Of a stretch of 8,622 nt of DNA, positions 1 to 7,662 are shown one piece after another. The translations under genes were made by a program, and so were the position numbers. The notes beneath the pieces are model-generated. The model was not told where the DNA came from. It did no database searches and saw only the letters and a program-made list of their open reading frames with translations. The stretch comes from an uncultured Haloferula sp. GTDB taxonomy: Bacteria > Verrucomicrobiota > Verrucomicrobiae > Verrucomicrobiales > Akkermansiaceae. Numbering within the stretch: position 1 is the stretch's first letter; every line of letters begins with the position of its first letter. The stretch is from the NCBI GenBank assembly GCA_946481625.1, contig CAMLOZ010000116.1, positions 1-8,622 of the forward strand. The letters run 5' to 3'.

Positions 1-482
1 GGAATATCACCACGCCGGCCGTCACTACTCATGCACACGAGGATGAGGGGCTAAATGTCTCGAAACGGGTAAAACAAGGGAAGGAATGTCCTTTCTGCGG
101 CGGGACAAAGGTGCAGACGGCGGCTAAGGAATTCTTTTCCACGGGCTTTGTCCGGGTGTTTTCTCCGAAAGTCTGTCGACGCTGTGATGCGATATGGGCA
201 CCGAAGGTGGAAATGTCCACGGCGTTCCTTGTTTTTATGATGGGCGTTGTGGGGTTTATCGCGGCTGCCGTTATCGCGGGCCCGGAAGTTTCGTATCATA
301 TCGGATTGCGAGAAACCCGTCCGGCTCCTTTGGGCCCCTCGCCGGCGATCAATTGGATATTGGGAGGTGTTCTCGTGCTGATGTCGTTCACGGCGGTGAG
401 AAAGTCCTTCCGCTATCTGGGATCGGCGAAAGTGCGGTCGTTCCGGGTTTTAAGACATCCACACCGGCAGGTGCACGGGTAG
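1..482 (+). CDS. Partial zinc-ribbon protein with two membrane segments, 3' part
   Basis: This frame is open from the first complete codon at base 3 to the TAG at 480-482, with no ATG, GTG or TTG before the GTG at 111, so the gene almost certainly begins left of the window; about 159 residues are visible. A start at GTG 111 or ATG 217 would discard the first or both halves of the metal site. CPFC (codons from 87) and CRRC (from about 174) form a CxxC...CxxC zinc-ribbon pair with about 25 residues between them. Two hydrophobic stretches follow, one beginning MSTAFLVFMMGVVGF and one beginning INWILGGVLVLM, each long enough to cross the membrane, joined by a short Pro-rich loop. The tail is basic (RSFRVLRHPHRQ). 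I do not recognise a named family; the layout suggests a small membrane-anchored protein with a cytoplasmic zinc knuckle. The base composition looks less GC-rich than aroC beside it. Confidence 0.7.
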   Translation, partial: NITTPAVTTHAHEDEGLNVSKRVKQGKECPFCGGTKVQTAAKEFFSTGFVRVFSPKVCRRCDAIWAPKVEMSTAFLVFMMGVVGFIAAAVIAGPEVSYHIGLRETRPAPLGPSPAINWILGGVLVLMSFTAVRKSFRYLGSAKVRSFRVLRHPHRQVHG

Positions 483-583
483 TTGGTCATGCGTCATCGG
501 TGTTGGAGGGCGGGTGATGGGGCGGGCTGAAGTCGGCGCACCCGGGGCTTGGCGGGCGGGGCGTGGTTTCTACACTCCCGCGC

Positions 584-1687
584 ATGTCTTCAACGTTCGG
601 CCACGCTTTCCGCATCCACACCTTCGGGGAATCTCACGGCGGCGGGGTCGGAGTGGTGATCGACGGCGTGCCGCCGCGGGTTCCTTTGACGACGGAAGAC
701 ATCCAGAAGGAACTCGACCGGCGGCGTCCGGGGCAGAGCGAGATCGTGACCCCGCGGAAGGAAGCCGACCGCGCGGAGATCCTTTCCGGAGTGGTGGACG
801 GGACGACGCTGGGCACGCCGATCGCGGTGGTCGTGCGGAACGAGGACCAGCGGCCCGGGGCTTACGAGGAGATGGCGGTCAAATACCGCCCCTCGCACGC
901 CGACTACACCTATGATGCGAAGTACGGCATCCGCGCGCTCTCCGGCGGCGGGCGGGCTTCGGCACGCGAGACGATCGGCCGCGTGGCCGCGGCGGCGGTG
1001 GCCAGGAAGGTGCTCGATCAGCTCAGCCCCGGCATCGAGGTGCTGGCGTGGGTGAAATCGATCCACGACCTGAACGCGACCGTGGACACCGAGACGGTGA
1101 CCTTCGACCAGATCGAGGGGAACATCGTGCGCACCGGGGATCCTGCGATGGTCGAGCCGATGATCGAGCGGATCAAGCAGGTGCGTGGCGAGGGCAACTC
1201 GGTGGGTGGCGTGGTGGAGTGCGTGATCCGCAATTGCCCGCCGGGACTGGGCGAGCCCGTCTTCGACAAGCTGGAGGCGGAACTGGCGAAGGCGATGCTG
1301 TCGCTGCCGGCGACGAAGGGTTTCGAGATCGGCTCGGGCTTCGCGGGGACTTTGCTGACCGGCCGCGAGCACAACGATCCTTTCCGGATGGTCGAGGGCA
1401 AGGTGCGGACGACGAGCAACCGCTCGGGCGGCATCCAGGGCGGGATTTCGAACGGCGAGAACATCGTGTTCCGCGTGGCCTTCAAGCCGACGGCGACCAT
1501 CATGACCTCCCAGGAGACCGTGACGAACACCGGCGAGAACACCGAACTGGCCGGACGCGGGCGCCACGATGCCTGCGTGTTGCCGCGGGCGGTGCCGATG
1601 GTTGAGGCGATGGCCGTGCTGGTGCTGTGCGATCACCTGCTAAGGCAGCGCGGGCAGGTGGGCGGCTTCCCGGGGTCGGAGCTTTGA
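584..1687 (+). CDS. aroC: Chorismate synthase
   Basis: Catalyses the last step of the shikimate pathway: 5-enolpyruvylshikimate-3-phosphate loses phosphate to give chorismate, using reduced FMN. The 367-residue product has the usual bacterial length. Visible hallmarks are [15 protein letters not shown] near residues 14-28 with the conserved His18, [16 protein letters not shown] (102-117) with the second conserved His105, [15 protein letters not shown] (121-135), [15 protein letters not shown] (278-292), and near the C terminus [17 protein letters not shown] (326-342) with Asp329. ATG 584 is chosen because family members begin a few residues before the TFG-x(7)-TFGESHG region. The frame could extend to GTG 563, adding seven residues, but neither start has a good Shine-Dalgarno sequence. 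The next gene begins 64 bases downstream on the same strand with its own ribosome binding site. Cytoplasmic enzyme; identification is essentially certain. Confidence 0.97.
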   Translation: MSSTFGHAFRIHTFGESHGGGVGVVIDGVPPRVPLTTEDIQKELDRRRPGQSEIVTPRKEADRAEILSGVVDGTTLGTPIAVVVRNEDQRPGAYEEMAVKYRPSHADYTYDAKYGIRALSGGGRASARETIGRVAAAAVARKVLDQLSPGIEVLAWVKSIHDLNATVDTETVTFDQIEGNIVRTGDPAMVEPMIERIKQVRGEGNSVGGVVECVIRNCPPGLGEPVFDKLEAELAKAMLSLPATKGFEIGSGFAGTLLTGREHNDPFRMVEGKVRTTSNRSGGIQGGISNGENIVFRVAFKPTATIMTSQETVTNTGENTELAGRGRHDACVLPRAVPMVEAMAVLVLCDHLLRQRGQVGGFPGSEL

Positions 1688-1740
1688 TGGCCTCGGAGGA
1701 AGTTGCGGGCATGTTAGAGTGCGTCCGGGTCTGGTTTGTT

Positions 1741-1746
1741 GAGGGG
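1741..1746 (+). promoter_or_regulatory. Ribosome binding site, GAGGGG
   Basis: GAGGGG lies five bases before the ATG at 1752 and fits a Shine-Dalgarno sequence. It fixes the start of the CvpA-like membrane protein gene and stands out because most genes in this window have no comparable site. Confidence 0.7.
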
Positions 1747-1751
1747 AACCG

Positions 1752-2513
1752 ATGAAGGAAATTTTGGCGGCGCTGGATCTCGAGACGATCCCCCAGATCA
1801 GCCTGGGGACGGCGGCGCTGTTGATCTTCGCGGCCTGTGCCCTGCTGGCGGTGCTGCGGGGTTTTTTGCGGCTGCTGTTAGGCTCGCTGGTGCTGTGCGC
1901 GAGCGGCTTCGCCGGCTATGTGGTGTGGCGACATGCGCCGGGCTTGCCGGTGGTGTTTCCGGTATTGGCGGGCTTGTCGGTCTTCCTGCTGCTCCGCTTC
2001 ATGCTGCGTTTCGCGCCCCGGCCCTTCGGCGGGGATGGGTCGGACAAGAAGGTCTCGCCGGTGCGGCGGGCTTTCACGCTGCTCTTCAGCCTGGTGCCCG
2101 CCTCGCTGCTCTGGTTCACGGGGGCAACGGTGTTGCGGAATGCCGGCTCGGTGGCGGAGATCCGAAGCTTCGTGGACGGGACGGACGAGCATGCGCGCTC
2201 GGCCTTCATTGCGGAACTGAAGGGTGCGATCGACCGGGCGCTGCCCGCGGGATGGTTCGAAGGGATCGATCCGCTTGCAAGCGATGCACGGGTCACGCTG
2301 GCGAAGTTGATTGCCTTAGGTGAAGCGGGCCCGCCGCCCAAGGCGATCCCGGTGATGGAGGAACCGGAAATCCGGAACCTGATCGCGGGGGATGCGAAGT
2401 TGCGGGATCTGGCGCGCTCCAAGCGCTATGCGGACATCCTGCGGGATCCGCGCCTCGACCACGTGGTGGCGAATCCCGACCTGCGGAGGATGCTCGCCGA
2501 CCTCGACCTCTGA
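1752..2513 (+). CDS. Four-helix membrane protein, possibly CvpA family
   Basis: Encodes 253 residues. Four hydrophobic segments fall at about 17-36, 40-58, 66-86 and 107-127, followed by a soluble C-terminal half of about 125 residues. The stretch LLAVLRGFLRLLLGSL after the first helix resembles the conserved RGF-type turn of CvpA (colicin V production) family proteins, which have four N-terminal helices; this is resemblance only, and no catalytic motif is visible. The tail (about 205-253) reads like a degenerate repeat of short helices separated by D-P or N-P turns (RDPRLDHVVANPDLRRML), similar in style to the DP or STI1-like helices seen in chaperone-interacting proteins. The start is secured by GAGGGG five bases upstream. 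Its stop lies one base from the stop of the convergent permease gene. CvpA relatives are linked to envelope integrity, but the role here is unproven. The reality of the gene is much surer than its name. Confidence 0.85.
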   Translation: MKEILAALDLETIPQISLGTAALLIFAACALLAVLRGFLRLLLGSLVLCASGFAGYVVWRHAPGLPVVFPVLAGLSVFLLLRFMLRFAPRPFGGDGSDKKVSPVRRAFTLLFSLVPASLLWFTGATVLRNAGSVAEIRSFVDGTDEHARSAFIAELKGAIDRALPAGWFEGIDPLASDARVTLAKLIALGEAGPPPKAIPVMEEPEIRNLIAGDAKLRDLARSKRYADILRDPRLDHVVANPDLRRMLADLDL

Positions 2514-2521
2514 GTCAGGGG
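2507..2521. other. Shared palindrome formed by two convergent stop codons
   Basis: TGAGTCA (2511-2517) carries the TGA of the plus-strand gene (2511-2513), one spacer base (2514), and the TGA of the minus-strand permease read as TCA (2515-2517). The flanks CC/GG and a T-G wobble lengthen the dyad to about seven pairs. There is no T-run on either side, so this is not a standard bidirectional terminator. The symmetry may simply follow from two TGA stops facing each other. Confidence 0.4.
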
Positions 2522-4374
2522 TGGAAGGGCCAGATCAGCGGGATCAGCAGGCAGGAAACGATCCAGCAGATGATGTTCAGCGGGATGCCGACGCGCAGGA
2601 AGTCGGAGAATTTGAAACCGCCGGGGCCATAGACCATCATGTGGGTTTGGTAGCCCATCGGCAGCGCGAAGGCAGTGGTGGCGGCGACGGTGACGGCCAT
2701 GACGAAAGGCCAATGGCTGACGCCAAGACTGTGCGCCAGGTTGACGACGATGGGCACCATCATCACGGCGGTGGCGTTGTTCGACAGGACTTCCGTAAGC
2801 AACAAAGTCAGCAGGTAAACCAACCAGAGCATCACCAGGGGCATCCAGACGGGCGCCACATACCCCTGCGCCAGTTGAACCATGCCTTCCGCGAGCCACT
2901 TGGCGGTGCCTGTCGATTGCATCGCCATCCCGAGGCCCAGCAAGCCGTAGAGCATCAGGAGCACCTGCCAATCGATGCTGGAGTATGCCTCGCGCGGCGT
3001 GACGATCTTCGACCAAAGCAGGATCAAAGCGCCGACCATCGCCGCATAGTGGATCGGGATGACCGGCAGCCAGGAGATGACACCTTTGCCGTCCTTGCCC
3101 GTGCCGAGGATGTCGGTCAGGGTGGCGACAAGTACCACCCCGATCAGGACGGCCCATGAGACCCATGCGTGATGAGGAGGCTTGTTCACCCCGTCCGAAG
3201 CGGCAGGCGAGTCCTCCGCAAGGTCAGTAAGGACGAAGTCCCGGGTCTCATCGAGCGCCGCAAGGTTGTTGATTGCAGTGATGACCAGCAGCGTGTCGCC
3301 GATCTCGAGAGGGATCTCGGCCAGGCGGTGGGTGATGTTCACGCCGTTGCGATGGACCGCGATGACGACGCTGTTGTAGCGCTGGCGGAAGTCGGATTTG
3401 GCGAGGGTGCGGCCGGCGAGCGAGGACTCGTCGCGAATGACGAGTTCGGTCACGACGCCATCGACGGTAGAGAGCAGGCTGGCCCCGATTTCGTTGCAAA
3501 GGTCCTCCGCCTTGCCGGTTTTACCGGTGCGTCCATGGAGGGCGACAAGGAAACGGTCGTTCTTCTCGACGGTCAGGGTGTTCAGGGAATGCATCTCCCG
3601 CGCGCCCTTGCGGCGGACTTCCATGATGTGGACGTTTTTGCCGCGGTCAAAAAGCGGCGTGTCCTTCAGGGGAAGACCGACCAAGGGGGAGTTTCCGCCG
3701 ATGAGGATGTGATAGAGCGGCGTGGTGCGGTCCTTGATTTCAAGGCTGCCCGAAATGGTGGAGCGGGACGGAATGAGCTTCGGTCCGAAGATGGCGAGGT
3801 AGGCGATGCCGGCGATCGACAGCGGGATGCCAACCGGGGCGAGTTGGAACATCGTCATCGGCTCCATCTTCATGTCCTTCAAGGTGCCGTTCACCAGGAG
3901 GTTGGTGGAGGTGCCGATCAGGGTGCAGACGCCGCCGAGGATGGAGCAGTAGGAGAGCGGCATGAGAAGGCGCGACGGGGCCACGTCCCTCGATCGCGCG
4001 AATCCGAGCGCCACGGGCAGGAGGATGGCCACGATGGCGGTATTGTTCATCCAAGCGCTGAAGAAACAGGCCAGCACCGAGAAGCCGAGAATCGCCATCC
4101 GGATATTGCTGGGCAGGCGGTCGCGGAGAACCCGGCCAATGTGATCGACCGCGCCGGAGGCTTCCAGCGCGCCGCCGATCACGAAAAGGGCACCGATGGC
4201 AAGCGGGGCCTCATTCTTGAAGACATCGGTCATCCGGGCCGGATCGACCAAGCCGAGAGCCACCACGCCGCAGAGCACCGTGAGCGCGATCACGTCCGGT
4301 GCCGCCCACTCGCGGATGAAAGCGATGAGGGTCAGGGCGATGACCGCCAGGGTGAGGCCGATTTCCCAAGTCAT
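2515..4374 (-). CDS. SLC13-type anion permease with two RCK_C domains
   Basis: A 619-residue inner-membrane transporter of the SLC13/DASS (ArsB/NhaD-like) superfamily. The N-terminal helices (about 5-200) carry WMNNTAIVAILLPVAL (108-123) and IGTSTNLLVNG (153-163), equivalent to the first substrate and sodium-binding hairpin. A soluble insert follows with two RCK_C/TrkA-C-like domains (about 218-280 and 307-370; for example GDTLLVITAINNL at 359-371). Helices then resume from about 403 and include the second hairpin LTEVLSNNATAVMMVP (526-541). This order matches permeases annotated as SLC13 family or as sodium/sulfate symporters with TrkA-C repeats; sulfate, other inorganic anions or dicarboxylates are possible substrates and the sequence does not decide. 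The frame is open further upstream, to base 4686, but the start at 4374 is supported by GGGGAG eight bases before it and by hydrophobic sequence beginning at once (MTWEIGLTLAVIALTLIAF). Divergent from gatB and convergent, almost touching, with the CvpA-like gene. Confidence 0.93.
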   Translation of the reverse strand: MTWEIGLTLAVIALTLIAFIREWAAPDVIALTVLCGVVALGLVDPARMTDVFKNEAPLAIGALFVIGGALEASGAVDHIGRVLRDRLPSNIRMAILGFSVLACFFSAWMNNTAIVAILLPVALGFARSRDVAPSRLLMPLSYCSILGGVCTLIGTSTNLLVNGTLKDMKMEPMTMFQLAPVGIPLSIAGIAYLAIFGPKLIPSRSTISGSLEIKDRTTPLYHILIGGNSPLVGLPLKDTPLFDRGKNVHIMEVRRKGAREMHSLNTLTVEKNDRFLVALHGRTGKTGKAEDLCNEIGASLLSTVDGVVTELVIRDESSLAGRTLAKSDFRQRYNSVVIAVHRNGVNITHRLAEIPLEIGDTLLVITAINNLAALDETRDFVLTDLAEDSPAASDGVNKPPHHAWVSWAVLIGVVLVATLTDILGTGKDGKGVISWLPVIPIHYAAMVGALILLWSKIVTPREAYSSIDWQVLLMLYGLLGLGMAMQSTGTAKWLAEGMVQLAQGYVAPVWMPLVMLWLVYLLTLLLTEVLSNNATAVMMVPIVVNLAHSLGVSHWPFVMAVTVAATTAFALPMGYQTHMMVYGPGGFKFSDFLRVGIPLNIICWIVSCLLIPLIWPFHP

Positions 4375-4382
4375 GACAAGGT

Positions 4383-4388
4383 CTCCCC
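4383..4388 (-). promoter_or_regulatory. Ribosome binding site for the permease
   Basis: On the minus strand this reads GGGGAG, eight bases before the ATG at 4374. It selects this start over longer in-frame extensions that would run into gatB. The same bases form one arm of a small inverted repeat. Confidence 0.6.
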
Positions 4389-4397
4389 GTGCGGGGA
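4384..4397 (-). repeat. Inverted repeat over the permease ribosome binding site
   Basis: TCCCCG-TG-CGGGGA is a perfect six-base inverted repeat with a two-base centre. As RNA it would form a five-pair UCCCC/GGGGA stem with a four-base loop. On the minus strand the promoter-distal arm is part of the permease Shine-Dalgarno sequence, so pairing could partly hide it. It may also be a chance feature of GC-rich DNA; no protein-binding site is implied. Confidence 0.3.
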
Positions 4398-4524
4398 CAA
4401 CGGCCCCGCCATGCACCGCGCGGGCGGTCTTGGCAAGCATCGCGCGAGCCATGCGGGGGCGAGATTCGGGGTTGGCCAAGCGCCCGAGGTGCTCCAAGCT
4501 GCGGCGCCCCGCGCTCCATTCTCC

Positions 4525-5982
<1,458 letters not shown>

Positions 5983-5994
5983 GATTCTCCACCC

Positions 5995-6819
5995 ATGCTT
6001 CACCACGGCGATTGTCTCCAGGTTCTGCCGACGCTGCCGGAAGGGTCGGTGGACCTGGTCGTCACTTCCCCACCCTACAATCTGGGGATCAACTACCGGA
6101 GCTTCGACGATACGGCGGGGCGCGGGGAATTCCTCGAGTGGTGCAAGGCTTGGGCGGCGGAGGTGAAGCGGGTGCTGGCGGAGGATGGTTCGTTCTTTCT
6201 CAACGTCGGGGCGTCGCCGGTGAATCCGCTGCTGCCGCACCAGATCGTGCTGGCGTTCACGGAGGGGCCGGAGCCGCTGTTCGTGCTGCAGAATACCTTC
6301 CACTGGATCAAGTCGATCACGGTGGAGACGCGGGCCGGGGACCAACTCAGCGCGGGGCATTTCAAGCCGATCAATTCGAAGCGCTTCGTGAACGACTGTC
6401 ATGAATACGTTTTTCATCTGACGAAGCGCGGAGACGTGCCGGTGGACCGGCGCGGTGCGGGGGTGCCGTATCAGGACAAGTCGAACATCGCCCGCTGGGG
6501 GCATACGGGAGGGGTGGACCGGCGCTGCCGGGGGAACACGTGGTTCATCCCCTACGACACGATCCAGTCCCGCGACAAGGAGCGGCCGCATCCGGCGAGT
6601 TTTCCGGTGGGGCTGGTCGAGCAGTGCATCCGGATCCATGGGAAAGGTGCGGAGACGAGACTGCTGGACCCGTTTCTGGGAATCGGCACCTCGGCCGTGG
6701 CGGCGGAGCGGATGGGAATCAAGGAGTTCACGGGAATCGAGCTGGATGACTATTATCTTTCCGTCGCCCGGGAGCGGCTGGCGAAGCTGCGGGAGCCCTC
6801 CGAGCGGGAACTCTTTTGA
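5995..6819 (+). CDS. Beta-class site-specific DNA methyltransferase (N4-C or N6-A), apparently orphan
   Basis: A 274-residue enzyme of the N6_N4_Mtase family, which transfers methyl from S-adenosylmethionine to an exocyclic amino group in a specific DNA sequence. Motif order is that of the beta class: catalytic motif IV TSPPYN at 24-29 near the N terminus, the presumed target-recognition part in the middle, and the SAM-binding motif DPFLGIGTSAVA (225-236) with IELDDYY (248-254) at the C-terminal end. The middle holds strongly patterned stretches (GHFKPINSKRFVNDCHEYVF, 121-140; VPYQDKSNIARW, 157-168; CRGNTWFIPYDTI, 178-190; HPASFP, 199-204) that I associate with a widespread subfamily of this class. 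SPPY-type motifs occur in both N4-cytosine and N6-adenine enzymes, so the product is open, and the recognition sequence cannot be read from the protein. It lies 12 bases after gatB; no endonuclease gene is adjacent. Start context lacks a good Shine-Dalgarno sequence. It appears intact, with all key motifs present. Confidence 0.93.
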   Translation: MLHHGDCLQVLPTLPEGSVDLVVTSPPYNLGINYRSFDDTAGRGEFLEWCKAWAAEVKRVLAEDGSFFLNVGASPVNPLLPHQIVLAFTEGPEPLFVLQNTFHWIKSITVETRAGDQLSAGHFKPINSKRFVNDCHEYVFHLTKRGDVPVDRRGAGVPYQDKSNIARWGHTGGVDRRCRGNTWFIPYDTIQSRDKERPHPASFPVGLVEQCIRIHGKGAETRLLDPFLGIGTSAVAAERMGIKEFTGIELDDYYLSVARERLAKLREPSERELF

Positions 6820-6875
6820 AAGAAGATGGCAATTTCTCGTTTGGAATTCCGTGCATCCCGCTTTTACCCTGCCCC

Positions 6876-7652
6876 GTGCCAGAGCCGGAGCAGGTAGAAA
6901 TCGAGGAGTACACCAAGGTCGAGTCCATCTTCGTCCGCCATCGGAACGCCCTCCTGCTAAGGGCGAAATTCGCGCCGATTTACACCGACTACTACCTGCA
7001 CCTGATGCAGCACGGCATCCGCCACAGCGCGGAACTCGACCAGATGCTGAAGGACTTCCTGGCCGGGCTCACGCTCCATCTGGTGGCGCGGCCCTGGGCC
7101 GAGACGATCGCCTGGACGGCGAATCTGCGGGCACCGCGGGTGAATGTTTTCGTGACGGGCGGCTCCCTGCAGGAATCGGTGACCGGGCGGCTTTTCACGG
7201 AGGACGTGCGCGAGCCCGACCGGAACTTCTTCTACTCGCAGGTCACCGCGAAACACCTTTCCGAGCCGCGGCTTTCCACGCTGGAGGTGGACGACCGGGA
7301 TCCGCTGCTATGGGTCGAGCAGTTCTACGCGCAGTCCGAGCAGCGGCCCGCGCGGATGTTCCGCCACGAGGACGAGTTGTTTTCGCTGATCGTCGCACAA
7401 CCCGATTGCGACGAGGAGTGGCTGGCCGGGCTCGACACGGAAGCGGCCGAGCGGATTCAGGATACCGAGGAGACGAACCTGCTGGAGACGCGGCGTTTCC
7501 GGTTCCATTGCGGGTGCGATCTCGGGAAGATCCTGCCGGTGTTGGGCTCGTGGCGCGAGCGGCCGGATGACCTCTTCGAAGACGCGGACGTCATCACCGT
7601 GCAGTGCCCGCGCTGCGCTGCGAGATACCGGGTGACGAGGGATATGATATGA
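6876..7652 (+). CDS. hslO: Divergent Hsp33-family redox chaperone
   Basis: Hsp33 is a cytoplasmic holdase switched on by oxidation: a C-terminal zinc centre loses its metal, forms disulfides and exposes the client-binding surface. The 258-residue product ends with that centre. Cys212 and Cys214 (HCGC) and Cys244 and Cys247 (CPRC) give C-x-C-x(29)-C-x-x-C, almost the E. coli spacing, and RFRFHCGC before and AARYRVTRD after match the family style. The segment DPLLWVEQFYAQSEQRPARMF (142-162, shown here as its 21 positions) resembles the Hsp33 YF..SEQ.PT signature. The N-terminal half is clearly divergent from the classical fold sequence but has the expected length. GTG 6876 is preferred because what lies upstream to the TTG at 6816, which overlaps the methyltransferase stop, looks non-coding and hydrophobic; neither start has a convincing ribosome binding site, so 6816 remains possible. 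gpgS follows after 10 bases. Confidence 0.78.
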   Translation: MPEPEQVEIEEYTKVESIFVRHRNALLLRAKFAPIYTDYYLHLMQHGIRHSAELDQMLKDFLAGLTLHLVARPWAETIAWTANLRAPRVNVFVTGGSLQESVTGRLFTEDVREPDRNFFYSQVTAKHLSEPRLSTLEVDDRDPLLWVEQFYAQSEQRPARMFRHEDELFSLIVAQPDCDEEWLAGLDTEAAERIQDTEETNLLETRRFRFHCGCDLGKILPVLGSWRERPDDLFEDADVITVQCPRCAARYRVTRDMI

Positions 7653-7662
7653 GCCACGGACG

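Larger units (their letters stand above)
4375..4524. promoter_or_regulatory. Divergent intergenic region, permease and gatB
   Basis: The 150 bases between two divergent starts must carry the permease promoter and probably that of gatB. The region is very GC-rich. I could not pick out a credible -35/-10 pair on either strand. Visible structure is limited to the inverted repeat at 4384-4397, a short dyad CTTGGCAAG at 4429-4437 and the palindrome TTGGCCAA at 4472-4479. The gatB frame stays open through the region, but the family-typical N terminus places the gatB start at 4525. Confidence 0.45.

Noticed and set aside
514..915. Possible small gene at ATG 514 before aroC, with a GGAGGGCGGG sequence upstream
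   Set aside because: Most of it overlaps aroC out of frame, and the translation is Arg/Gly-rich and unlike a protein family.
590..1636. 348-codon open frame on the minus strand across aroC
   Set aside because: Its translation is rich in Arg and His with no recognisable domain, and it mirrors the codon structure of a certain gene on the plus strand.
2507..2521. Bidirectional terminator at the convergent stops
   Set aside because: The dyad is short, contains a wobble pair, has almost no loop, and neither strand has a T-run.
3169..4524. Long open frame in phase with gatB running upstream for about 450 codons
   Set aside because: It lies antisense to the permease, its translation is low-complexity and charge-rich without domains, and GatB proteins begin at the IGLEVH region; the openness comes from GC-rich codon structure.
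6455..7570. 371-codon plus-strand frame spanning the methyltransferase and Hsp33-like genes
   Set aside because: It crosses two well-supported genes in another phase and its Arg/Gly/Ala-rich translation has no motif.
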